From NCBI GenBank assembly GCA_037445895.1, contig JBBIJO010000002.1, positions 219,308 to 283,307 of the forward strand: DNA of 64,000 nucleotides, given 5' to 3'. This document shows, piece after piece, positions 18,622-27,091 of this stretch. The DNA is from JBBIJO01 sp037445895 (GTDB lineage: Bacteria > Bacteroidota > Ignavibacteria > Kapaibacteriales > UBA2268). Below the pieces are notes generated by a model. It saw nothing but the letters and a program-made list of their open reading frames with translations, ran no database searches and had not been told where the DNA came from. Each line of letters begins with the position of its first letter. Positions within the stretch are counted from its first letter, which is position 1. The position numbers were made by a program, and so were the translations under genes.

Positions 18622-19093
18622 TCCTTAACCCATACAAAATTTTATCAACTTTTGCTATATTCAAGTCTTCATAATAATCTTCGTTAATTGCGAACATAGG
18701 CGCACCGCCACAAGCTCCCATACACTCAACCTCTTCGAGCGAGAACAAACCATCGGGCGTTACCTCCCCATTTTTAATCCCCAATTTTTGGGAAACATAT
18801 TCAAAAATTTCTTCTCCACCTTTTAACAAACACGATACATTTGTGCAAATCTGGATGTGGTATTTCCCCATTGGCTTTTTAAAATACATCGTATAAAAAC
18901 TAACAACCCCATCAATGTGCGAAGGCGGTAAATCCAGCAATTTGCCAACATATTCAATTACGTCTTTCGATATCCATCCAAACTTTTTTTGTGCCATCCA
19001 CAAAGTTCCCATCAAAGCAGCTTTTGGTTCGGGATAGCGTAATTTTAACGCTTCGATTTTTTTTAACTCACTTTCGTCAAATTGAATTTCCAT
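18593..19093 (-). CDS. nuoE: NADH dehydrogenase-type 24-kDa subunit (NuoE-like, [2Fe-2S])
   Basis: A thioredoxin-like [2Fe-2S] protein that accepts electrons in complex I or NAD-linked hydrogenase/formate dehydrogenase modules. Starting at the ATG at 19093 it is 166 residues, the same length as E. coli NuoE; an upstream in-frame ATG at 19126 would add 11 residues. The cluster ligands appear as C83-x4-C88 and C124-x3-C128 (CTNVSC and CMGACGGAPM). SHIDGVVSFYTMYF is also typical. No other Nuo subunit is adjacent. It could be part of complex I or, given hydF in this window, of an NADH-linked [FeFe]-hydrogenase. Confidence 0.88.
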   Translation of the reverse strand: MEIQFDESELKKIEALKLRYPEPKAALMGTLWMAQKKFGWISKDVIEYVGKLLDLPPSHIDGVVSFYTMYFKKPMGKYHIQICTNVSCLLKGGEEIFEYVSQKLGIKNGEVTPDGLFSLEEVECMGACGGAPMFAINEDYYEDLNIAKVDKILYGLRNGNGDGAGI

Positions 19094-19146
19094 TTCAAAT
19101 CGCAAATTAAACTGCATAAAATACAAAATTATTAAAAAAATAGCAC

Positions 19147-20049
19147 TTAAACCAATTTGGTAAAAGGCTTAATAAACAGAACAATCGACAACCAATGCTT
19201 TAATGCTATCGATAATTTATGGATATTCGATACTCGAATTTCACGGTCGAACACACGGAAGTTACTCAATTCAATTTTTTCGAGCAAGCGGTAATAAATT
19301 TCATCCATTACTTCGGTCGAGAATATTGAAATCCTTTCGTCTGGATGCAACAGTGTTCTTGCCTTATGAAAATATTCACGAGCTCGATATGTTTCGAATC
19401 GCATTAATTCGACAAAGTTATCGTTATAGACTTCCGCGATAAGTTCCTCCTCGGTATAGTTGAATCGTTCAAGGTCTTCCAATGGCAAATAGATGTAGCC
19501 CCGATTCTTATCCTTTTTTACGTCGCGTAAAATGTTTGTCAACTGCATTGCATAACCAAGATTGATTGCGTAGTTCTTAGTTTCTTCGTATTTATGCCCA
19601 AATATTTCAATAACGATTAATCCAACAACACTGGCAACGCTATAGCAATAATCTTTTAATTCGTTAAATGTCTTGTATCTTTTTTGGAACAAGTCTCGAC
19701 GACACCCATCAATTAATGTTTGAAAAAACTGCTTCGGAATTGCAAATCTTTTTATAGTAAAATAGAATGGAAGAAGCAATGGACTCGGTAATTCGTCTTC
19801 GTAAATTTGGTCTATTACACGCACCCACCTGTTCAATCTTCTGTTCTTATGTTCTATTGTATCAGGTTCCTCTGTCGGGCTTTCGTCAACTATATTATCG
19901 ATATAAGCACAAAAATTATAAACAGAATTGATTGCTCTCTTTTCGTCGGGAGGTAAAATAGAAAACGCAAACGAAAAATTCGAGCGTTTAAGTTTCGGTG
20001 GAGAAACATTTTCGAATCGAGCTAAATCGAATACTGTAAGGTATTCCAT
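19147..20049 (-). CDS. hpnD: Squalene/phytoene synthase family protein, HpnD-like
   Basis: HpnD condenses two farnesyl diphosphates to presqualene diphosphate, the first step of the HpnCDE route to squalene for hopanoids. The 300-residue protein has the first aspartate-rich motif DNIVDE at 51-56. The second lies in LGYAMQLTNILRDVKKD (D176, D180), and RGYIYLP follows. It is adjacent to an HpnC-like gene with only 1 base between them, which is why HpnD is preferred over a phytoene synthase (CrtB) role. The two families are hard to separate by eye. No HpnE-like oxidoreductase or squalene-hopene cyclase is in the window. Confidence 0.82.
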   Translation of the reverse strand: MEYLTVFDLARFENVSPPKLKRSNFSFAFSILPPDEKRAINSVYNFCAYIDNIVDESPTEEPDTIEHKNRRLNRWVRVIDQIYEDELPSPLLLPFYFTIKRFAIPKQFFQTLIDGCRRDLFQKRYKTFNELKDYCYSVASVVGLIVIEIFGHKYEETKNYAINLGYAMQLTNILRDVKKDKNRGYIYLPLEDLERFNYTEEELIAEVYNDNFVELMRFETYRAREYFHKARTLLHPDERISIFSTEVMDEIYYRLLEKIELSNFRVFDREIRVSNIHKLSIALKHWLSIVLFIKPFTKLV

Positions 20050-20050
20050 A

Positions 20051-20971
20051 TCAAATTAATGCTTTTAGAAAAATTCTTGCAAAATCTATCGAGTTTAATT
20101 TTGGTCGTTTTTGTAAAATCTTCGCCCCCAATGTCGCCTCCTTTTTCAAAATTCTTAACCCGCCGACAATGATTGCATTGAGTTCAAACCTTAATCGTTT
20201 GTTAGAAGTGTATATTAATATTTGCCACCCGTTTAAAAAATACCATCTAGTTTTTTCTATCAATTTTTTCAAACACATTTCAATATGCTCTTTTTTTCGC
20301 AAAAGCAGCAAATCATCGGTAGTTAAATTTATATTCTCAAGTTGAATTTTGGGTATATAAATTCTTCCATTTGGTAAGTCAATAGACAAATCCTGCCAAA
20401 AATTCGCTAGCTGCAAGCCCGTGCATATCATATCCGAAAATTTTGCTGTCTTCTCATTGTATTCATTGAATAGTCGAAGAACAAGTTCGCCTACCGGATT
20501 AGCAGAATAAAAACAGTATTTTTCTAAGTCTTCGAAATTATTGGGTTGAACAAAATTTACATCCATTTTAAAAGCTTCGAGCAATTTCTGGAAAGGGTCC
20601 AACGGTAACTCTTTCTTCTCGATTGTATCTTTCAAAGCAAGAAAAATTGGGTTATTTATTTCCTCATCGCCTTGCAATCCAATCAGACATTCTCCAAGTT
20701 TGTTCAAAGCCTCAATCCTATCGTTCGGTGAAAATTCGAATCCTTCCTCGTCGGCTAAATCATCGGCGAATCGGGAAAAAGCATAAATGCTATAAAAAAA
20801 ACGCCTCGAATCTTTTGGGATTAACCACGAACCAACAGGAAAATTTTCGTAGTGTTTTGTTGTTATCTCTTTGCAAAAAGCGTAAGCTCTTTCAATACCG
20901 AAATCCGTGAAAACAGGAGCCGAAAGACTAAGTAAATCCTCTCTAAATATTTTAAAATTTTCAATACTCAA
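20051..20971 (-). CDS. hpnC: Squalene synthase-like HpnC
   Basis: HpnC converts presqualene diphosphate to hydroxysqualene. The 306-residue protein carries the HpnC-type signature HYENFPVGSWLIPKDSRR, followed by the aspartate motif FADDLADE (D70 to D74). The second motif is in LQLANFWQDLSID, followed by GRIYIPK. It is the first gene of the HpnC-HpnD pair and is read divergently from the KimA-like transporter gene. Confidence 0.85.
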   Translation of the reverse strand: MSIENFKIFREDLLSLSAPVFTDFGIERAYAFCKEITTKHYENFPVGSWLIPKDSRRFFYSIYAFSRFADDLADEEGFEFSPNDRIEALNKLGECLIGLQGDEEINNPIFLALKDTIEKKELPLDPFQKLLEAFKMDVNFVQPNNFEDLEKYCFYSANPVGELVLRLFNEYNEKTAKFSDMICTGLQLANFWQDLSIDLPNGRIYIPKIQLENINLTTDDLLLLRKKEHIEMCLKKLIEKTRWYFLNGWQILIYTSNKRLRFELNAIIVGGLRILKKEATLGAKILQKRPKLNSIDFARIFLKALI

Positions 20972-21251
20972 TATTTCTAACTTCTATATATTTTAAATTG
21001 CAATATAACTTTAAAAGACTAACTATAAAAAAATTTGAATTGTCCCCGGCTTAAAGAGGCAATAACCCCTATGTTATAATAGTAGGATGGAGAGTAGAAT
21101 CTATATTTCTCGCTTCGTTCATAATATTCATCATAATGGCAACTTTGTAAAATTGCTAATCTTTTCGGATATTTATCAAAATCGGAAGAAACATAATGCA
21201 GCATTACTTTTTTCCATATTTTTGCAATTTATTTCTGATAGAGGTAAGCTA

Positions 21252-23237
21252 ATGCCTACGGAAACCAAAGGAGATAATGATTTTTTTATAAAAAAAATTA
21301 TTCACAACATATTTGGAAAGCCAAAAAACCTTGATGACCCAACAATATTTCATAAACTTGCTCTAATACCCTTTTTTGCTTGGATAGGCCTTGGAGCCGA
21401 TGGACTGTCTTCTTCGGCTTATGGTCCCGAAGAAGCTTTCCGAGCAATTTCGGGGCATACCTACCTTGCTGTCTTTCTTGCTATTGCCTCTGCGTTAACA
21501 GTATCTATCATATCCTTTGCCTATTCCAAAATAATTGAACATTTTCCGCACGGCGGCGGAGGCTACGTCGTCGCAACCCATACATTAGGAAAACAAGCAG
21601 GGGTGGTTTCTGGTTCGGCTCTTATTGTGGATTATATTTTAACCATAACAGTTTCGATAGCAGCTTGTGCCGATGCTATTTTCAGCTATTTACCTCCGCA
21701 GTTGCATCGTTACAAGGTCGCCTTTTCGGCAATTTTGATAATTATTCTAATTTATCTCAACTTACGAGGATTAAAAGAGTCAATTATTGTTTTAGCACCT
21801 ATTTTCCTACTATTCGTGCTTACACATATATTGCTTTTAGGATATGGGATAATAAGTCACTTTTGGCAAATTAAAACAATAACTCAGAGTTTGAATTTAA
21901 ACTTCGCAAAAGATTTAGAAAATATTGGAATTGTCGGAATTCTGCTTATTTTTATAAGGGCATATTCCTTGGGCGGAGGAACATACACTGGTATCGAAGC
22001 TGTTTCGAACGGCATACAAACAATGCGCGAACCGAAAGTCCATTCCGGAAAGAAAACAATGCTCTATATGGCTCTTTCTCTTGCTATTGCCTCCGCAGGA
22101 CTTCTACTGTGCTACTTACTTTTAGCAATAGAACCTATCGCGGGAAAAACTCTCAATTCCGTTCTTGCCGATTCGCTTTTTGCGAACTTTCCTTTTGCTA
22201 AAGAGCTTTCCTTTATAACTATTTTATCCGAAGGAGCATTACTTTTTGTTGCAGCACAAGCAGGATTTGTCGATGCACCTCGTGTTATGGCAAATATGGC
22301 GATTGACCATTGGTTGCCGCGCCGTTTCGCTGCCTATTCGGAACAACTCACAATTCGCAATTCTATTTTAATGGTTGGAGCATCTTCTCTTATACTTTTG
22401 GTATATACCTACGGTTCGACAAGAGCATTGGTAGTAATGTATTCCATCAATGTCTTCTTAACTTTTTCGCTTTCACAATTTGGAATGATACGGTTCTACT
22501 TCGAAAGAAGAAATTCCAACATAAAATGGAAAAGACACGTTAGTATTTTTTTTATTGGCTTTCTACTTTGCTCAACAATTCTTATTGTTACTATTTTTGA
22601 AAAATTTTTGGAAGGCGGCTGGATAACCTTACTAATCACTTGCTCGTTGGTTCTACTCTGCTATTCAGTGAAAAACCATTACAACAAGATTGCAAATTAT
22701 ATTAAAAAACTTGAAGATAACATTGAAAACTTGAAACCAAATAATACACAAAAACACCAGCCTTTGAGCAAAACAGATTCAACCGCTATTCAACTTGTAA
22801 GCGGTTACAATGGATTCGGTATTCACACTTTTTTAGAAGTGATGAAATCTTTCCCACAATTATATAAAAATTATATTTTTGTTTCGGTAGCAGTCATTGA
22901 CCAAGGTTTGTTCAAAGGCGGGGAATCTATAGAACATTTAAAACAATCTACTAAAGATTCTTTGGAAAAATACGTAAATTTGGCTCGAAGCTTTGGATAC
23001 AACGCAGATTATCGGATGGACGTTGGAACAGATGTCGTCGAAATTGCTCCCCGAATTATTTACGAAATCACCAAAGAATTTCCAAATTCAATAGTAATAT
23101 CGGGGAAATTAGCCTTTGGAACCGAAAGGTTCTACCACCGATTCCTTCACAACGAAACTGCCTATGCTATTCAAAGGAAACTTCTTTCGATGGGGATTAC
23201 TAATGTCATTTTGCCAATAAGAGTATTGAACAAATAA
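21252..23237 (+). CDS. KimA-like potassium/APC-family transporter
   Basis: An inner-membrane transporter of 661 residues from the ATG at 21252, preceded by GAGGT with 7-base spacing; an in-frame ATG 165 bases upstream adds no plausible domain. About twelve membrane segments follow the pattern of KimA (a KUP-related high-affinity K+ importer of APC fold): LGADGLSSSAYGPEEA, PHGGGGYVVATHTLGK, GSALIVDYILTITVSIA, YLNLRGLKES and GGTYTGIEAVSNGI. The ~180-residue hydrophilic C-terminal part probably forms the cytoplasmic domain. An amino-acid permease is the alternative. KimA genes elsewhere are often under a c-di-AMP riboswitch; none is recognisable in the 280-base leader. Confidence 0.8.
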   Translation: MPTETKGDNDFFIKKIIHNIFGKPKNLDDPTIFHKLALIPFFAWIGLGADGLSSSAYGPEEAFRAISGHTYLAVFLAIASALTVSIISFAYSKIIEHFPHGGGGYVVATHTLGKQAGVVSGSALIVDYILTITVSIAACADAIFSYLPPQLHRYKVAFSAILIIILIYLNLRGLKESIIVLAPIFLLFVLTHILLLGYGIISHFWQIKTITQSLNLNFAKDLENIGIVGILLIFIRAYSLGGGTYTGIEAVSNGIQTMREPKVHSGKKTMLYMALSLAIASAGLLLCYLLLAIEPIAGKTLNSVLADSLFANFPFAKELSFITILSEGALLFVAAQAGFVDAPRVMANMAIDHWLPRRFAAYSEQLTIRNSILMVGASSLILLVYTYGSTRALVVMYSINVFLTFSLSQFGMIRFYFERRNSNIKWKRHVSIFFIGFLLCSTILIVTIFEKFLEGGWITLLITCSLVLLCYSVKNHYNKIANYIKKLEDNIENLKPNNTQKHQPLSKTDSTAIQLVSGYNGFGIHTFLEVMKSFPQLYKNYIFVSVAVIDQGLFKGGESIEHLKQSTKDSLEKYVNLARSFGYNADYRMDVGTDVVEIAPRIIYEITKEFPNSIVISGKLAFGTERFYHRFLHNETAYAIQRKLLSMGITNVILPIRVLNK

Positions 23238-23395
23238 GAGCAAAAAGAAGACAATTTAAAATTTTATACAGAGATTTCCATAGGTAAGTGATTGGGTTCA
23301 CATTATGCTTTTCAAATTGGTAATACAATAAATAATTTTAAATAAAGTTTGGAAAATTACGTTAAATTAGATTTTTAAAAAAACATTGTTCGAAA

Positions 23396-25321
23396 ATGCG
23401 AATTGAATTTCCAAATGGTGATGTGCGAGAATTCCCGGAGGGAATAACTGCTTACGAAATTGCAAAGTCGATTTCGGAACGTTTAGCGAATGAATCGCTG
23501 GGAGCTTTTTTCAACGGAGTAAAAATTGACCTTTCAAGAAAGATTAATTCCGACGGGAGCATACGATTTGTAACTTTCGACGACATTGAAGGCAAAGAAA
23601 TATATTGGCATTCTTCGGCTCATTTAATGGCAGAAGCAATTTTGGAATTATACCCAGGCACCAAATTCGGGGTCGGTCCTGCGATTGAATGGGGATTTTA
23701 CTACGATGTTGCTTTGCCAAATGGTCAAAAAATTGTTGCGGAAGATTTGCCTCGAATAGAATCGAAAATGCTCGAATTGGCAAAACGCAAAGCGGATTAC
23801 GAAAGAATCGAGATTTCTTGGGCAGATGCGGTTGAGCATTTTAAAAAAGTAGGCGATGAGTATAAACTTGAACTTCTCGAAGGTTTAAAAGACGATAAAA
23901 TTACTTTCTACAAGCAAGGCAATTTCATAGATTTATGTCGCGGAACCCATATTCCAAATACTTCATTGATTAAATACGTAAAACTGCTTAGCGTTGCTGG
24001 TGCTTACTGGCGCGGCGATAGCAATCGCAATATGATGACACGCATCTACGGCATTACATTTCCTAAAAAATCTATGCTGGACGAATACCTTAAAATGCTC
24101 GAAGAAGCAAAGAAACGAGACCACCGGAAAATCGGCAAGGAATTGGAACTTTTTCTTATTACTCCAACTGTTGGCGGCGGCTTACCAATCTGGTTGCCAA
24201 ACGGAGCAGTTATGAGAAGACTCATCGAGGATTTTTTGCGCAAAGAACAAATCCGTCGTGGATATGTCGAGGTAATAACTCCACACATCGGCAATCTTGA
24301 ACTCTACAAAACTTCTGGGCATTATCCGTATTATAAAGATTCACAGTATCCACCAATGAAGGTAGAAGAGGAAGAATATATTCTGAAACCAATGAATTGC
24401 CCCCATCATCATCAAATTTATTTGAGCAAACCAAGAAGTTACAAAGATTTACCACTTCGCCTTTTTGAATTCGGAACTGTTTATCGTTACGAACAATCGG
24501 GAGAATTAACAGGACTCACCCGAGTCCGTGGATTTACACAAGACGATGCCCATATCTACTGCACCGTTGAACAATTAAAAGACGAAATCAAAGGCGTTAT
24601 TGACTTAATGAAATTTTTCTTCGGAATTTTCAAACTCGAATTTAGCTCTCGGCTTTCGTTCCGCGACGACGACGTAACAAAATACGGAGGTGATTTAGAA
24701 TTATGGGATAGGGCACAAAAGGAAATAAAAGAAGTTGCCGATGAAATCAATCTTGAATATAACATTGTTCTTGGCGAAGCAGCTTTTTACGGTCCCAAAA
24801 TCGACTTTATCGTAAAAGACGCAATCGGGCGGAAATGGCAGCTTGGAACAGTGCAAGTCGATTACGTTATGCCCGAACGATTTCAATTAGAATACATAGG
24901 AAACGACAATCAACCCCATAGACCTGTTATTATTCATCGGGCCCCAGCGGGCTCTATGGAAAGATTTTTCTCGATACTTATTGAGCATTTTGCCGGTAAT
25001 TTCCCGTTTTGGATTGCTCCAATTCAGGTTGCTATATTACCAATTGGGGAGTCACATCATCCTTTTGCAAATGAAATTTGCAATAAACTTGAACTCTTAG
25101 GCTTTCGAACTAATCTCGATTTGCGTAACGAAAGAATAAACCGCAAAATTGCCGAAAGCGAGACCCAAAAAATCCCATATTCTCTTATTATCGGGAATAA
25201 AGAAGTGGAAACCCAAACTCTTTCTGTTCGAAAACACACACTCGGCGATATTGGGTCGAAATCAATCGACGAAGTAGTTCAATTGTTCCAAAGCCTGAAT
25301 GTTCCGGGTATTATCGAATGA
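23396..25321 (+). CDS. thrS: Threonyl-tRNA synthetase
   Basis: ThrRS charges tRNA-Thr in the cytosol. The 641-residue protein has an N-terminal TGS domain (1-60, FPNGDVREFPEGITAYEIAK). The editing domain follows with HWHSSAHLMAEA and the RGTHIPNT zinc-like site. The class II core carries motif 2 (FGTVYRYEQSGE, LTRVRGFTQDDAHIY) and motif 3 (HRAPAGSMERFF). The zinc ligand Cys lies in LKPMNCPHHH, and an anticodon-binding domain ends the protein. Length is normal. Its stop overlaps the truA start by 4 bases. Confidence 0.98.
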   Translation: MRIEFPNGDVREFPEGITAYEIAKSISERLANESLGAFFNGVKIDLSRKINSDGSIRFVTFDDIEGKEIYWHSSAHLMAEAILELYPGTKFGVGPAIEWGFYYDVALPNGQKIVAEDLPRIESKMLELAKRKADYERIEISWADAVEHFKKVGDEYKLELLEGLKDDKITFYKQGNFIDLCRGTHIPNTSLIKYVKLLSVAGAYWRGDSNRNMMTRIYGITFPKKSMLDEYLKMLEEAKKRDHRKIGKELELFLITPTVGGGLPIWLPNGAVMRRLIEDFLRKEQIRRGYVEVITPHIGNLELYKTSGHYPYYKDSQYPPMKVEEEEYILKPMNCPHHHQIYLSKPRSYKDLPLRLFEFGTVYRYEQSGELTGLTRVRGFTQDDAHIYCTVEQLKDEIKGVIDLMKFFFGIFKLEFSSRLSFRDDDVTKYGGDLELWDRAQKEIKEVADEINLEYNIVLGEAAFYGPKIDFIVKDAIGRKWQLGTVQVDYVMPERFQLEYIGNDNQPHRPVIIHRAPAGSMERFFSILIEHFAGNFPFWIAPIQVAILPIGESHHPFANEICNKLELLGFRTNLDLRNERINRKIAESETQKIPYSLIIGNKEVETQTLSVRKHTLGDIGSKSIDEVVQLFQSLNVPGIIE

Positions 25322-26100
25322 TGAACACAAAAAGAACCATTGTTTTTCTTATCGAATACGATGGGACAAATTACTCTGGCTGGCAAAGCCAAAAAAATTC
25401 TGTCTCGGTTCAGGAAACAATCGAAAACGCTTTAAAAGAAGTAACCAAGCTTAATCTGCATATAGTCGGAGCCGGGAGAACCGACGCCGGAGTCCACGCG
25501 CGGGGTCAAGTTGCACACTGCCGAATCGACAAACGATTCCCAATCCCCGAGCATAAAATAACATCCGCAGTAAATTCGGCTCTACCGCCCGACGTTCGAA
25601 TCCTCGATGCAAAACTCACAGACAAACCATTTCATGCTACAAAAGACGCAATTGCAAGACAATACTCTTATTATATCCATACCAAAGAGTCTGTATTTTT
25701 AAGAAACTACTCGCTTTATGTTCCTTTCGCAATTAACGAAAGGGAACTTTTTGAATGTGCAAAAGTTTTTTGGGGCGAACATAATTTTTCGGCTTTCGCA
25801 AAGAAAAACCCATCGACTAAAAATTATACTTGCATTATTGAAACAAGTAACTGGGAGAAGATTTCGAACTTCCAATACAAATATACAATTAAAGCCAATA
25901 GGTTTGTATATGGATTGATACGAAGTTTAATCGGAGTTATGTTGGATGTCGCTCGAAATCGCAGAACAATTCAAGAGGTCGAAAAAGCATTAAAAGAAGG
26001 AACAAAAAAATTCCAAAATCCTTTGTCGAAAGCCTGTGGGCTGTATTTCGAAAAAGTATTTTACCCGGAAAAAATAAATTTTTTTAAAAAAATTTTGTAA
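25318..26100 (+). CDS. truA: tRNA pseudouridine synthase A
   Basis: TruA makes pseudouridine at positions 38-40 of tRNA anticodon arms. The 260-residue protein has IEYDGTNYSGWQSQ, the catalytic-Asp motif GAGRTDAGVHARGQVAH, ARQYSYYIH and FVYGLIRSLIGVMLDVARNR. Length is normal. The start overlaps the thrS stop (ATGA); a second Met follows directly, so the true start could be one codon later. Confidence 0.97.
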   Translation: MMNTKRTIVFLIEYDGTNYSGWQSQKNSVSVQETIENALKEVTKLNLHIVGAGRTDAGVHARGQVAHCRIDKRFPIPEHKITSAVNSALPPDVRILDAKLTDKPFHATKDAIARQYSYYIHTKESVFLRNYSLYVPFAINERELFECAKVFWGEHNFSAFAKKNPSTKNYTCIIETSNWEKISNFQYKYTIKANRFVYGLIRSLIGVMLDVARNRRTIQEVEKALKEGTKKFQNPLSKACGLYFEKVFYPEKINFFKKIL

Positions 26101-26179
26101 TTAAAAATTTATTATTAATTTAGTGTGCATAATTTTTCACAATGTGGAATAAAGTTGACAAAAAATAAAAGGTTAGGTT

Positions 26180-26890
26180 ATGCTTTCAATAATTACAGGT
26201 TTAATTATCGGTGTAATTTTAGCTTTGCCCCCGGGCCCAGCAGCAGTTACAGCGATTAAACTTGGATTAAGCAACAGTACTCGCCACGGAATACTTTCCG
26301 GAATAGGCACCGCAGTTATGGACTTTATTTACTGCATAATAGCTGTCTTTGCAGTTTCTGCCGTGGTTAATTGGGCTTCGAATTTTTCGAACGACCATCC
26401 TTTTATCTCTCTTGCTATTCAAATAATTATTGTTGTTTCAATTATCCTCTATGGAGTTTCTCATCTTAAAACTGAAAAAATCAGGTTTAACGAAATCTCG
26501 CACCAAAGAGCTCGATTTTCTCTTGAAAAACTTTCGGAAAAAGGTCCTTTCTTTATTGGTATTGCTATCGCCCTTGCTAATATCGCTAACCCTACATTTC
26601 TTCCTTCTCTCGGATACGTTGCCCTACATATTCAAAAGCTTGGCTTAGTCGAAATTAACGCAATCAACAACGTATTGTTTTCGGTTGGTTTTGGGCTCGG
26701 AAATCTTTTGTGGTTGGCATTCTTAGTAAAAAGCTTTGTTGCATTCAAAGCAAAAATGTCCGAGGATTTCATTTCAAAAATCCACAAATTTGCGGGTGTT
26801 ACTATAATCGGCTTTGGAACTTTCCTCGGCTATAGAGTTCTTGAAATCACAAAATGGTCCGAAATGCTCCGCTTCGTATTCGCTTTCTAA
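26180..26890 (+). CDS. LysE/RhtB-type exporter
   Basis: A 236-residue inner-membrane protein with about six membrane segments. The N-terminal LysE-family signature is present (GLIIGVILALPPGPAAVTAIKLGLS, with a conserved PPGP turn, then RHGILSGIGTAVMDFIYC). Family members export amino acids; the substrate here is unknown. The length is slightly above the usual 200-215 because of a charged loop in the middle (KTEKIRFNEISHQRARFS). It is 79 bases after truA and may be on its own transcript. Confidence 0.82.
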   Translation: MLSIITGLIIGVILALPPGPAAVTAIKLGLSNSTRHGILSGIGTAVMDFIYCIIAVFAVSAVVNWASNFSNDHPFISLAIQIIIVVSIILYGVSHLKTEKIRFNEISHQRARFSLEKLSEKGPFFIGIAIALANIANPTFLPSLGYVALHIQKLGLVEINAINNVLFSVGFGLGNLLWLAFLVKSFVAFKAKMSEDFISKIHKFAGVTIIGFGTFLGYRVLEITKWSEMLRFVFAF

Positions 26891-27091
26891 TTCTAGCGAG
26901 TTACATTATTCTAATTCTATCAAACTAAAAAGTAAGCATAACTTTGCAACCATTGTCATTCCTACTTAAGATTTAATTCTTATAGTAGGAAAGTGAAGTG
27001 TCTATCGAATAGTTTAGCCCCCTTTTTATTTCACTATTTTTCAAAAAATAGGTATCACAAAAGCATTCGTAATACTCAAAAGGAGAAAAAA

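Noticed and set aside
26961..26990. Imperfect hairpin CCTACTTAAG...CTTATAGTAGG between the LysE-type and T9SS genes
   Set aside because: The stem has a bulge and no T run, so it was not called a terminator.
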